Source: Posidonia oceanica (Eukaryota > Streptophyta > Magnoliopsida > Alismatales > Posidoniaceae). Taken from it: 64,000 nucleotides of DNA. The stretch is taken from NCBI GenBank assembly GCA_037176725.1, contig JAZBRS010000044.1, positions 496,001 to 560,000 on the forward strand, in the 5' to 3' direction. Shown in pieces: positions 11,418 to 22,365 of this stretch. Every line of letters begins with the position of its first letter. The stretch's first letter is position 1. The notes beneath the pieces were generated by a model that was not told where the DNA came from, ran no database searches, and saw only the letters and a list, made by a program, of their open reading frames with translations. The translations under genes and the position numbers were made by a program.

Positions 11418-12412
11418 CTTTCCGGTTGATAGGACCGTAAACTATCATCTTGGGCTGATCCCTGATCTGGCCCGCAGTTGTGTTATACAGCTGACATCCA
11501 GTAACTGTCCCTCGTAATTGCACTTTCCAGTTGATAGGACTGTAAACTATCGTTCCAGTTGATAGGACTGTAAACTATCGTTCCAGTTGATAGGACTGTA
11601 AACTATCATTCTCTGGCTGATGATCCAAAACTCATCCTTGGCTGATATCCGAAACTATCACTTGCAATTACGTTATACGGCTGACATCTAGTAACTGTCC
11701 CTTGCAATTGCAGCTTCCAGTTGATAGGACTGTAAACTATCGCTCCAGTTGATAGGACTGTAAACTATCGTTCCGGTTGATAGGACCGTAAACTATCATC
11801 TGCAATTGCATTATGCAGCTGATATCCAGTAACTATCCCTCATGATTGCGCTTTTCAGTTGATAGGACTGTAAACTATCGCTCTAGTTGATAGGTCTGTA
11901 AACTATCGTTCCAGTTGATAGGTCTGTAAACTATCGTTCCAGTTGATAGGTCTGTAAACTATCCCTCGCAATCATGTTATTCGGCTGATATCCTGTAACT
12001 ATCCCTCACAAATGCCCTTTCCAGTTGATTGGACTGTAAACTATCGTTCTAGTTGATAGGACTGTAAACTATCATTCTCTGGCATTTGCGTTATACGGCT
12101 GATACCCAGTAACTATCCCTCATGGTTTGTGCTTTCCAGTTGATAGGACTGTAAACTATCGCCTCCAGTTGATAGGGCTGTAAACTATCGTTCCAGTTGA
12201 TAGGTCTGTAAACTATCGTTCCAGTTGATAGGAATGTAAACTATCCCGCACAACCATGTTATACGGCTGATACCCAGTAACTATCACTCACAACTGCCTC
12301 CGATTGATAGGACCGTAAACTATCGTTCCAGTTGATAGGTCAGTAAACTATCGTTCCAGTTGATAGGACTGTAAACTATCACTCCCGGTTGATAGGACCG
12401 TAAACTATCCGG
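11418..12412 (+). repeat. 28-bp GATAG/CTATC stem-loop array with higher-order structure
   Basis: The basic unit is AGTTGATAGGACTGTAAAC followed by TATCGTTCC, with a GATAG-N9-CTATC inverted repeat. Runs of two to four units alternate with a longer module containing GGCTGATATCCAGTAACTAT (near 11488, 11680, 11815, 11973, 12096 and 12262), giving a higher-order period of about 120-190 bp. The same organisation is found inverted in Element B. Confidence 0.92.
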
Positions 12413-12960
12413 CCGATAAGCCCGACACCTTATCACCTTTTTGGCGTGGCCTTGTCCCAGGAAGGCAAAGTCCCGCATTCTCCTTGCGAAAGGAGAGTTG
12501 GCCTCTCTCCCCTCGCACCCCTCTTTTTTCTGCTAGCTTGCTCCCCGGGCAGGGACAAGCTACACCTTTTCTTTCTTGCCTTGTCGCGCAAGTCTGGCCA
12601 TCCTGCCAGGTCCTCGCGCCACATCGCGCCTTTCTCCTAGCATTTCTTTTGCATCATCCTTGCACCTTCTCAGCTAGCATTGCATACTAATTTAGCATCA
12701 TCAGCATCACTTGCACTGCATCAGCATTCTAGTTGCACTGACTTTTGTACCAACGCTTGCATTGCATTTGCATTAGCATGCATTGCATACTCTGCACATC
12801 ATCCATCTGCACCTGCATTTTGCATTGCGGCAACGGGCTACGATTTTCGGTGCATCCGCCGAATAAGTGGCTCACGCCCATAGCAAACCTCTGCTCCCGC
12901 CGGTCAGATGGGGTGTCTTGTCAACCCTGAGCAGCGGCCTCGCTCCGCTTGACCTTGCTC
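12413..12960 (+). other. Distal 3' UTR of Element A
   Basis: Non-coding. It opens with one more GATAAG-like core, then a region with the small hairpin CTCCTTGCGAAAGGAG (about 12480-12495), then a GCAT- and TTGCA-rich stretch (12640-12840). The last part forms one arm of the inverted repeat that flanks the polypurine tract. Confidence 0.6.
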
Positions 12961-12989
12961 AGGGAGGGGCATCTGTTGACACCCCATCT
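12906..12989. repeat. Inverted repeat spanning the 3' UTR / 3' LTR junction of Element A
   Basis: AGATGGGGTGTC at the left is matched by GACACCCCATCT at the right, and CCCTGAGCA by TGCTCAGGG further in. The polypurine tract and the first bases of the LTR lie within the right arm. The same structure occurs at 19557-19640 (B) and 63741-63824 (D). Confidence 0.85.
12961..12970 (+). other. Polypurine tract of Element A
   Basis: AGGGAGGGGC, followed by ATC and then the LTR start TGTTGAC at 12974. In LTR retrotransposons this RNase H-resistant purine run primes plus-strand DNA synthesis. Confidence 0.88.
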
Positions 12990-13508
12990 TGATAGGCTCG
13001 GATCATTTGGGACCTTCTGGTGGCTTCTGGATCTAAACCTAGGTCAAAACAACCCCCAACCCTCTTCATCTCACCCTTCAAAACAAGCCTAACTTGACCT
13101 AAGCCTACACCCTCTTCCCAAGCCCAAAACCTGCCCAAGAACCATAGGAAAACCTATCAACCCCTACTTAGCAAACCTACCCAAACCTTTAAAAACTTTC
13201 AGTCCAAAACCATTCCCAAAAATCCTAGAAAACTTAGGTGAAACCACCCTTTTTCTACACCTCAAAACCATCCAAAACCTTCTCAAAACTAAGCCAAAGC
13301 CCTAGAACCAACACTAGAAACCCTAGGCTACACACTCCCCAATTTTCACCCCATTTCAAAACTTTTAAGCCTTCCTTTTACCTAAATTATCCATTTCTCT
13401 CTCCTAAATTATTCTTTTCTCTCTCCTAGATTATTCTTTTCTCTCTCCTCTCTCTCTCCTGATTATCCTCCCTCTTTTCATCCCCTTCTCTCTCTTTTTC
13501 TTGCCTGG
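12974..13508 (+). repeat. 3' LTR of Element A, first part
   Basis: The LTR starts TGTTGACACCCCATCTTGAT directly after the polypurine tract and is collinear with the outer ends of the LTRs of B. It ends at the CCTGG target duplication where Element B is inserted. It carries C-rich and CTCTC-rich sequence and no gene. Confidence 0.93.
13504..13508. repeat. Target site duplication of Element B, left copy
   Basis: CCTGG, directly before the LTR terminus TGTAGTAATCCC. The identical 5-mer follows the other end of B at 41096-41100. Confidence 0.95.
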
Positions 13509-14149
13509 TGTAGTAATCCCAATCAGAATCAGGCTTACTATTAGCGGTGATGATCCGAGGAGGAGGGCTCAACTCGAAAACACTTAAAAAAGGAAGAAAA
13601 GGTAAGAAAAGGAGAAGATAAGACAAATCAGAGTCGCCACCGTGTCTATTATCGGGAGACAAGGAAAACCAGGGGAAATGCATGAATTAACACGCAAAAC
13701 CGAGCGAGAAATGCAAAGCGAAGCAATGCAGAGGAAAACAAATGCAAATACATGCAAATGAGATGACTCATGCCTAGGATAAGGGCGATATGGTCATTAC
13801 GGGCCAAAAGACTGGGCAAGGACTCCTGTTACGCGCGGGGAAGGTGTTAGGCACCCCCGACACGCCCGAGAATCGGTCTTTCTAGGCTTATGCTCGCATA
13901 CACAGGGAAATGCTGGTTTGAATGCCTAAATGCCAATGAATACCTGAATGAATGCTCATAGGTGTGCTCTAAGTGGTAGGATGCAATGCAAGGAAAGTAA
14001 ACATGCTGTCTAAGTGCTCAGCAGCGCTGTCTGTGTTCCGAACCGGGCGAAACCTGGTTCGTGAGAACTCCAGGCAGTAAGCATCATTGCCCTATATGCA
14101 AATGCAAGCGAAAAAGCAAAACAACGGTAAATCCATGCAGATGCAAGCG

Positions 14150-14660
14150 ACATGCAAGAGAAAACGGCGCAAAGCATGCGAAACCATGCAAGAAACGAGA
14201 GCGGCACGTAAAACGGTGCAAGAAAACAAGACCGGCACGCAAAACAATACCAGAAACAAAACGGGCACGCGAAACGGTGCCAAAAGTGAGGCAGGCACGC
14301 AAAACGGTGCAAGGAAACAAGACGGGCACACGAAACGGTGCCAAAAGCGAAGCGGGCACGCAAAACGGTGCCAAAAACAAAGCGGGCACGCAAAATGGCA
14401 TCGAAAACAAAGCAGGCTCGCAAAACGGCGCAAAAGACAAAGCAGGCATGCAAAACGGTGCCAAAAGCAGAGCGAGCGCGTAAAACAGCGCAAAAGACAA
14501 GGCGGGCACGCGAAACGGTGCCAAAAACAAAGTGGGCGCGCAAAACGGCGCAAAAGACAAGGCGGGCACGCGAAATGGTGCCAAAAACAAAGCGGACGCG
14601 CAAAACGGCGCAAAAGACAAAGCAGACACGCAAAACGGTGCCAAAAACGAAGCAAAACCT
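14150..14660. repeat. 30-bp stem-loop tandem array in the 3' LTR of Element B
   Basis: Units of the type GCAAAACGGTGCCAAAAACA plus AAGCGGGCAC, with GGCAC/GTGCC or GGCGC/GCGCC pairs around the CGTTTTGC loop. The 30-bp period keeps several frames open, creating long artefactual reading frames on both strands. Confidence 0.9.
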
Positions 14661-15100
14661 CGGCAAAACCATGCGGATGCAAATGCAAGGGAAAAGAATA
14701 AGGGAAGCGAAAGGAGAAACGAAACAGCGCATGTGTGAGAACAGACGCTATTTGAGGGTCGCACAGAGTAGGTGTGAAGACCTACAATGGGGAGAACAAG
14801 CAAGTGAAGGGATTACCACCGCTTTGTGACTGTTTTCCACTAAACCGCTCCACGATGTGTCCCGCACGCTGCCCAAAGCTCGCGGTGCGATCGGATCGTG
14901 GAAAAGGTGGAAGAGAGTCGCAATAAGTGGTGAATCCAGAGGAAACACAACACAAGACACTTGGGAATACGCGAAAGGAGGAACGGAATTGATAGGTAAG
15001 AAGAGGAAGTCCTATTCTACATGCCCGAGGAGACAAAAAGCGAAAACGATGCACGCAATGCAAATGGTATGCAAACGAATGTTGTGCAGGGGTTCAGAAG

Positions 15101-15112
15101 GACTTACCTGGA
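15101..15112 (-). promoter_or_regulatory. Candidate splice donor 2 in the 3' LTR of Element B
   Basis: The minus strand reads CTCCAG then GTAAGTCC, a full plant donor consensus (GT at 15107-15106). The 5' LTR has it at 36624-36623 and Element D has CAGGTATGT at 59165-59164. In the LTR of A the GT has become AT (45055-45056). Confidence 0.5.
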
Positions 15113-16825
15113 GAATCTGAGACCTGATCTGAGATCTGCTCGGTCCATGCTGAAGAGCGCTCCGCCGGGGTCGTCCGGGTAGCTTGCTTGAGAAGATCCA
15201 ACGGCCGGATTGGAAGATATCACAGCTTCAAGGCAGAGGGGCCAGAACAGGGGAGAAGAACAGATCTAAGTGTACAGGGGGTCCTAGAGGTGTGCAAACA
15301 GGTCCTCCCATGTAAATGGGAGCTAAAGAAGCTTTAAGTGTGTGCAGAGGATGCAAAAAGCTAGGATGCATGAATGCAATGCATGCAGAAAGCAAGAAAA
15401 GACTTAGGGGGGATTTTTCAGAAGATTGGGGTCTCAAATGCAATTTTTGAAAAGATGGGGTCTAAATGCAAAAGTTTTGAAAAGTTTGGGGCTTTCATGC
15501 AAGGATTTTGAAAAAAGGAGGGTCTGAATGCAATTTTGCAAAAGACAGGGTTTAAAATGCAATTTTCCAAAAGGGGTATGCATCAGGACAAGTTTTGAAA
15601 TCATGTGACAAGTTGAAATGCAATTTTGAAATCTTTAGGGTCTAAAATGCAATTTTTCCAGAGAAACAGGGTCCTAAGTAGTCTGGGAATTCAAATGGGG
15701 GATTTACATGCAATTTTTCAAACATGTGGGGCTAAAATGTAATTTTTGAAGCAAAATATGCATTTAAATGATTTTATAAGCATGCAGAGGACCTATGTGT
15801 AATTTTCAAATCATGCAGGGTCAAAAATGCAATTTTTGAAGCAAAATATGCATTAAAGGGGCAGACAGAGGACTGACATGCAATTTTTAAAATATGCAAG
15901 GTCAAAAATGCAATTTAATAAGCTAAATATGCATTTAAATGACTACTGTGCATTAGAAAGGACCTATATGCAAAAATCAGAAAACAGAAGGGGAAAAATG
16001 CAATGCAACAAGCAAAAATGAAAAATAAAACCTAAGTTCTACAGGATAGAGGACCAGAATGCAAAAGCAGAAAACAAAAGGGACCTGGAATGCAATTTTA
16101 TATGGCAAACTATATGCATTAAATCTAATTAAACTACTGCAGGACTTAAGTGCAAAAATCAAAAACTGGAGGGCCAAAGTCAAACTTATTTCTGAAGGAA
16201 AGTACAGTAAATGGACCAGAAAGCAAATAAGGAGAACTACAAACATTTCATGCAATTTAATATAGTTTCAGTTCAGAAATCAGCAGATTAAATCAAATAA
16301 AGTACTGGAATGCAAAATAGCAAGAATTCAGACCAGAAATGCAATATTTAACGAAAAACTTAGATAACTGGAAAATAAAGGAACAGTGTAAAGGCCGGCG
16401 GCCATGGACACTGTAGCAGCAAGCTGCCAGCGTCCATGAATGCCGGCACAGGGATGCTAGAGCAGCGCAGGCCGGCGGGGAGGCATCTCCAGGTCCTGAC
16501 GGATGTCGGACGACGTTCGGCGGAGCTTGACGCGGGCTGGAGCGAGCCGGAGAGGCCACCAGAGATCTGCAGAGCTTCAGAAGCATGTTCCGGGCGATCG
16601 ACGCGACGACGCGGCGATCTGAAGGCCGGAGCGTGTTCCTAAGACTCGTGCGGACCGGAGGGTGCCGCTGGAACGCTGTTCTGCTGACCGGAGCGGAGGG
16701 ACGCGCGGAGAGACTCGCCGGAGAAGACGACTCTGGCCGGAGAGGCCACTAGCACAGGAGCGAAGAAAAACCTACTCTAAGGGGGGGGAAAGCAAGAGGG
16801 GAAGAAGATTATGCTAATGGAGTAA

Positions 16826-16838
16826 GAGTTTACCTGTT
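16826..16838 (-). promoter_or_regulatory. Candidate splice donor 1 in the 3' LTR of Element B
   Basis: The minus strand reads GAAACAG then GTAAAC (GT at 16833-16832), at the change from GC-rich to T-rich sequence. Matching donors are at 38354 (B, 5' LTR), 43327 (A), 60894 (D) and 56320 (C). Confidence 0.5.
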
Positions 16839-19556
16839 TCCGTGGCTGGGAAGTCCTCCCGACGCAGGCGGTTTCAGAGGTCGCCGGTGGAGTTCGTCCG
16901 GTGAGAGGAGGGGGCGTCGATGGCTCGGGACGGCTCGGATCTCCTCAGAGCGACCCTCCGGAGCTTCCTGGATGCTTGGAAGGCTGCTGCGAAGACCGGA
17001 GGAAGATTCGGCTGATCTTGGGTTCACAGAGGCAGCCGGAGACCGGGGAGAGTGTCCGCTGCTCCTCAGGCCGGATGGGATCTTCTGGAAGATTGCTGGG
17101 GGTTTGGTGAAGGGTTCTGGGCAGTTGAATTGGGTTTTGGAGGCTGTGGGTGGAGTTTGCAGGCCGGTCGATTTTCTGGTCAGAGAGGGAGGTAACTGTT
17201 TGTGGTGGAAGGTTCGGCCTGTGAAGGGGGAGAAGGCTGAAGGCTGGGTGTCTTGGAGAGGTGGAGTTCAGGCGAGTGACAGGGGAAAGTTTGGGACGGT
17301 TGGAAGGTCTGTGGTGGTGGGAATTTCAGGAGAGGTGGCATTGGGTTGCAGTTGGCTTCTGCGGTGGAAATTCGGGTGAATTCGGGGTGTTTTCAGGAAT
17401 GGAAAGGCCGTGGAAGGGTGGAGGAGGAATGCGGGGACTCTGGGTGGATTTGGGGGATGAAATGGAAGAGAATTGGAGGCTAGAATGGGCTGGTTTCAGG
17501 GGAATGGGAAAGAGGAAGTTCTGCTGAATTCAGAGGGAGAAGAAGGGGAAGCTTGCTGGGGAATTCTCTCTGGATTTTAGCTCTCTCTCTCAGACGGCAA
17601 AAGGGCATTGGAGGAGGGGCTAATGGGCTGGCTTTATCTGCTGCCCTCCGGCTTGCTTGCGCGCTCTGGAATTCAAATTCCACCGGCGCCGTCCACTGCA
17701 GCTGTGGGAGACGAGCAGCTGGCGAGATGACAGGCAGTTAATGCCTCCCGGAAAAGGTGCTGAGAGAAGAGAGAGGAGCGGCGAGCTGTTGCTGGATTGG
17801 ACGGAGAGGGAAGAAGTAGAATTTTGAAAGGAGGAGGGAGCGCTGTGTAGCTCGCGGGAGGAGGAGAAAAAATGCAGAGGAAGAAGAAGGAAGAGGAAGA
17901 AGGAGGGAAGCGGGCCGGGCCGCGAGCCGGAGGAGAAAGAAAAAAAAAAGAAAAAAAGGAAAGAAGGGAAGGGTGGACGGGCTGGACTGGGCCCAGCAGG
18001 AGAAGAGGAAAGGAAGAGAAATAGGAAGAAAAGAGAAAGAGAGGAGAAAAAGAGGGGAAATAAATAAGGTAAAAATAAAATAAAAATTAGCAAAAATATT
18101 AGAATGATTGTGTTGTAAGTTAGGATCTTGATTAAATTTTTAATGACTGTTTTTAGTTGATTAATTCTGGTTTTAGAGGGGTTTTGGGTTTGGTTAGGGT
18201 TTTAAGGGTTTTCTTTGTTTTTAATTTCTTTTCCATTTTGATTAAGTGTTTGTTAAACCTTTTAAATTATTTTTCCATTGTGTTTTTCTTGTTAAGTATT
18301 TAGGATTTTAGTGAGGATTTTTTGAAGTTTATTTTTAGATTAATTAGAGTGAGTTTTGGGCTTTTGATTTTAGTCTTTTTAGGATTCTTCTTAAGTCTTT
18401 TTTTTGAATTACACTTTTGATTTTTTATTTGTTAAGTTTTCTTGATGTTTTTTAGTTAAGTTTCTTCTTGATGGATTAAGTGTTTTAAAATCTTTTTAAT
18501 TTGCTTCTCATTTTCTTTTTTAATTAAGTTCTTAAATTGTTCTTCTTAGGTTTGTTAAGTTTAAGCTTTCCATTAATTATTTGTCTTGGTGTTTTTAATT
18601 GTTTTACATCTTCTTAGGGTTTGTTTTTAGGTTATTTTGATAGGGTTTTCACTTTTGGTTGGTTTTGATTATATTTTAGTTTTTTCCTTGATTTTACAGC
18701 ATTTTCTTTTGGTTATTTTGTATTTTTTAGGTTACACTCCTTGATTTTCCATTTTAGCTAATTTTAGTTGGGTTTAGGTTTTTAATTGTTTGTTTAATGT
18801 TTTAAATTATTTTTCTTAGGGTTCTGGTTTATTTCCCTTTAGTTTTAGATTTTTAGGGATTTTTAAGGGTTTTTATGGGTTTTAGCAAAAGAAAGAAAAA
18901 GGAAAAGAGAAGGGAGAAGAAAAGGAAAAAAAGGAAGAATAAAGGGGAAAGAGATGAGTTGGAGGAGAATAATTTTTAAAAGTCAGGGAAAATGCTAAAA
19001 ATAAGGTAAAAATAGAAATAAGATAGAGAAGAGATAGAAGCACAAAGGGGGCCCACAGCCAGGCAAGAAAAAGAGAGAGAAGGGGATGAAAAGAGGGAGG
19101 ATAATCAGGAGAGAGAGAGGAGAGAGAAAAGAATAATCTAGGAGAGAGAAAAGGATAATTTAGGTAAAAGGAAGGCTTAAAAGTTTTGAAACGGGGTTAA
19201 AATTGGGGAGTGTGTAGCCTACGGTTTCTAGTGTTGGTTCTAGGGCTTTGGTTTAGTTTTGAGAAGGTTTTGGAAGGGTTTTGAGGTGTAGAAAAAGGGT
19301 GGTTTCACCTAAGTTTTCTAGGGTTTTTGGGAATGGTTTTGGGCTGAAAGTTTTTAAGGGTTTGGGTAGGTTTGCTAAGTAGGGGTTGATAGGTTTTCCT
19401 ATGGTTCTTGGGCAGGTTTTGGGCTTGGGAAGAGGGTGTAGGCTTAGGTCAAGTTAGGCTTGTTTTGAAGGGTGAGATGAAGAGGGTTGGGGATTGTTTT
19501 GACCTAGGTTTAGATCCAGAAGCCACCAGAAGGTCCCAAATGATCCGAGCCTGTCA

Positions 19557-19640
19557 AGATGGGGTGTCAACAGATGCCCCTCCCTGAGCAAGGTCAAGCG
19601 GAGCGAGGCCGCTGCTCAGGGTTGACAAGACACCCCATCT
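19557..19640. repeat. Inverted repeat around the polypurine tract and 3' LTR junction of Element B
   Basis: Same structure as at 12906-12989: AGATGGGGTGTC pairs with GACACCCCATCT and CCCTGAGCA with TGCTCAGGG across a loop of about 20 bp. Confidence 0.85.
19576..19585 (-). other. Polypurine tract of Element B
   Basis: The minus strand reads AGGGAGGGGC then ATC, then the LTR start TGTTGACACC at 19572. Confidence 0.88.
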
Positions 19641-20128
19641 GACCGGCGGGAGCAGAGGTTTGCTATGGGCGTGAGCCACTTATTCGGCAGATGCACCGAA
19701 AATCGTAGCCCGTTGCCGCAATACAAAATGCAGGTGCAGATGGATGATGTGCAGAGTATGCAATGCATGCTAATGCAAATGCAATGCAAGCGTTAGTACA
19801 AAAGTCAGTGCAACTAGAATGCTGATGTAGTGCAAGTGATGCTGATGATGCTAAATTAGTATGCAATGCTAGCTGAGAAGGTGCAGGGATGATGCAAAAG
19901 AAATGCTAGGAGAAAGGCGCGATGTGGCGCGAGGACTTGGCAGGAAGGCTAGACTTACACGACAAGGCAAGAAAGAAAAGGTGTAGCTTGTCCCCGCCCA
20001 GGGAGCAAGCTAGCAGAAAAAAGAGGGGTGCGAGGGGAGAGAGGCCAACTCTCCTTTCGCAAGGGGAATGCGGGACTTTGCCTTCCTGGGACAAGGCCAC
20101 GCCAAAAAGGTGATAAGGTGTCGGGCTT
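19586..20128 (-). other. Distal 3' UTR of Element B
   Basis: Non-coding counterpart of 12413-12960, with the same GCAT-rich stretch and small hairpin. No gene seen. Confidence 0.6.
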
Positions 20129-20129
20129 A

Positions 20130-21130
20130 TCGGCCGGATAGTTTACGGTCCTATCAACCGGGAGTGATACTTTACAGTCCTATCAACTGGAACGATAGTT
20201 TACAGACCAATCAACCGGAGGCAATTGTGAGTGATAGTTACTGGGTATCATCCGTATAACATGGTTGTGTGGGATAGTTTACAGTCCTATCAACTGGAAC
20301 GATAGTTTACAGACCTATCAACTGGAACGATAGTTTACAGCCCTATCAACTGGAGGCGATAGTTTACAGTCCTATCAACTGGAAAGCACAAACCATGAGG
20401 GATAGTTACTGGGTATCAGCCGTATAACGCAAATGCCAGAGAATGATAGTTTACAGTCCTATCAACTGGAACGATAGTTTACAGTCCTATCAACTGGAAC
20501 GATAGTTTACAGTCCTATCAACTGAAAAGGGCATTTGCGAGGGATAGTTACTGGATATCAGCCGTATAACATGATTGCGAGGGATAGTTTACAGACCTAT
20601 CAACTGGAACGATAGTTTACAGACCTATCAACTGGAACGATAGTTTACAGACCTATCAACTGGAGCGATAGTTTACAGTCCTATCAACTGGAAAGCGCAA
20701 TCATGAGGGATAGTTACTGGATATCAGCCGTATAATGCAATTGCAGATGATAGTTTACGGTCCTATCAACCGGAACGATAGTTTACAGTCCTATCAACTG
20801 GAGCGATAGTTTACAGTCCTATCAACTGGAAGCTGCAATTGCAAGGGACAGTTACTGGATGTCAGCCGTATAACGTAATTGCAAGTGATAGTTTCGGATA
20901 TCAGCCAAAGATGAGTTTTGGATCATCAGCCAGAGAATGATAGTTTACAGTCCTATCAACTGGAACGATAGTTTACAGTCCTGTCAACTGGAGCGATAGT
21001 TTACAGTCCTATCAACTGGAAAGTGCAATTACGAGGGACAGTTACTGGATGTCAGCCGTATAACACAACTGCGGGCCAGATCGGGGATCAGCCCAAGGTG
21101 ATAGTTTACAGTCCTATCAACCGGAAAGAG
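20130..21130 (-). repeat. 28-bp GATAG/CTATC stem-loop array of Element B
   Basis: Inverted counterpart of 11418-12412 with the same alternation of 28-bp units and longer GTTACTGG..ATCAGCCG modules. It is bordered at 21130-21182 by a (GATT)n run. Confidence 0.92.
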
Positions 21131-21177
21131 TAGTGATTGATTGATTGATTGATTGATTGACTGATTGATTGATTGAT

Positions 21178-21625
21178 TGATAAGATATCGGACTTATCGG
21201 CCGGCAAAGAGGGGATGAGGGAATGATGAGATTGATTGATAAGAAAAAGATGATAAGATATCGAACTTATCGGTCGGCAAAGAGGGGATGAGATAATGAT
21301 GAGATTGATTGATAAGAAAAAGGTGATATGATATCGGACTTATCGGTCGGCAAAGAGGGGATGAGGTAATGATGAGATTGATAAGATATCGGACTTATCG
21401 ACCGGCAAAGAGGGGATGAGATAATGATGAGATTGATTGATAAGAAAAAGGTGATAAGATATCGGACTTATCGGCCGGCAAAGAGGGGATGAGATAATGA
21501 TGAGAGATGATAAGAAAAAGGTGATAAGATATCGGACTTATCGGCCGGCAAAGAGGGGATGAGATAATGATGAGATGATAAGAAAAAGGTGATAAGATAT
21601 CGGACTTACCGGCCGGCAAAGAGGT
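21178..21625 (-). repeat. GATAAG/CTTATC tandem array of about 70 bp in Element B, seven units
   Basis: Same unit as 10445-11365 but seven cores instead of fourteen. Several cores carry substitutions in the stem (for example GATATG at about 21326 and CTTACC at about 21605). Confidence 0.9.
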
Positions 21626-21799
21626 TTCGCGAGAGCGAAGCATCCCATGATACCTGGAATATCATAGGGGAAGGAGGAGGAGAATGATACCAAGGGGCGA
21701 TCAAAAGATGCCCCTGGTGTCGGGATGACACCAGGGGTTGGCCAGCGCGTCCTTGGCATCAAAAGCAGAGGGTGAAGACAAAACTGACGTGTTTGTCAG

Positions 21800-21945
21800 A
21801 CGAGTAGTTTGGGGTACCAGCCCGCAGATGATGACAGGTTGACGGACCTATTGCCGAGCAGTTGGGGGTACCAGCCCGAAGAAGATGACAGGTTGACGGA
21901 CCTATCGCCAAGCAGTTGGGGGTGCCAGCCCGAAGATGATGATAA
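21800..21945 (-). repeat. 54-bp tandem repeat of Element B, about three units
   Basis: Counterpart of 10075-10275 with one unit fewer. Confidence 0.85.
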
Positions 21946-22205
21946 CTCAGCTAGGGACGCTGGATGGCGTGGTTTGCTGGCGCAGGTCTGCAGAGATTCT
22001 GGACTCCGGAGTGGGTGCTGAGGACTTCCCTGTGTTGTGTTGGCTGCAAGTCTGGCCAGAGGGCCCAAGATGATGATAACTCAGCTAGGGATGCTGGATG
22101 GCGTGGCTTGCCGGCGCGGGTCTGCAGAGATTCTGGACTCTGGAGTGGGTGCTGAGGACTTCCCTGCGTTGTGTTGGCTGCAAGTCTGGCCAGAGGGCCC
22201 AAGAT
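21944..22205. repeat. Tandem duplication with 134-bp period in the 3' UTR of Element B
   Basis: The segment beginning AACTCAGCTAGGGA occurs at 21944 and again at 22078 with a few substitutions. Element A has one copy, so the duplication arose in the B lineage or was lost in A. Confidence 0.85.
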
Positions 22206-22365
22206 GATGTTGGCAATGATAAAGCAATGCAATAAACAGTCTTGAAGTGCAAGCAGACAGCAGAAACGGTTTTTCATTGAAAGAACTTGATGAGTACATG
22301 CCTGTGGCAGGCCAAAAACATACAGCATAACTTGAAAGAAGACCACATGATGTTTGCACAGGTGC

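Larger units (their letters stand above)
13509..19572 (-). repeat. 3' LTR of Element B (6064 bp)
   Basis: On the minus strand it runs from TGTTGACACCCC at 19572 to GGGATTACTACA at 13509. From the upstream end it contains a pyrimidine-rich part, an AT-rich region (18890-18070), another pyrimidine-rich part (18060-17730), a GC-rich region (17110-16395) that ends beside a splice-donor-like CAGGTAAA (16832), a T-rich stretch with recurrent TTGCATTTT (16260-15420), a second donor-like CAGGTAAGT (15107), a 30-bp stem-loop array (14660-14150) and a conserved block (13883-13815). It is 144 bp longer than the 5' LTR, largely through the array. Confidence 0.95.

Noticed and set aside
11418..12412. CRISPR-like array (28-bp repeats with interspersed sequence)
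   Set aside because: Units abut directly, variants accumulate as in a minisatellite, spacers are not unique, no cas genes are present and the DNA is from a plant.
14010..14732. Long reading frames of 200-316 residues in several frames in the LTR arrays (also near 35677-36477 and 45202-46152)
   Set aside because: They come from a 30-bp tandem repeat, which keeps frames open on both strands; the encoded Arg/Cys/Phe or Lys/Arg repeats match no protein and their length changes with array length.
16830..17380. Possible LTR-encoded protein conserved in A and B (frames around 16830-17027, 38351-38548 and 43133-43330)
   Set aside because: The frame starts at GTG, is short, and is not kept in Element D although the splice donor next to it is; a GC-rich untranslated exon is more likely.
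13509..19572. Reading 13509-19572 as a solo LTR or an independent 5.5-kb element
   Set aside because: The target duplication pairs 13504 with 41096, the polypurine tract abuts 19572, and a matching LTR with primer site lies at 35176-41095, so it is the 3' LTR of B.
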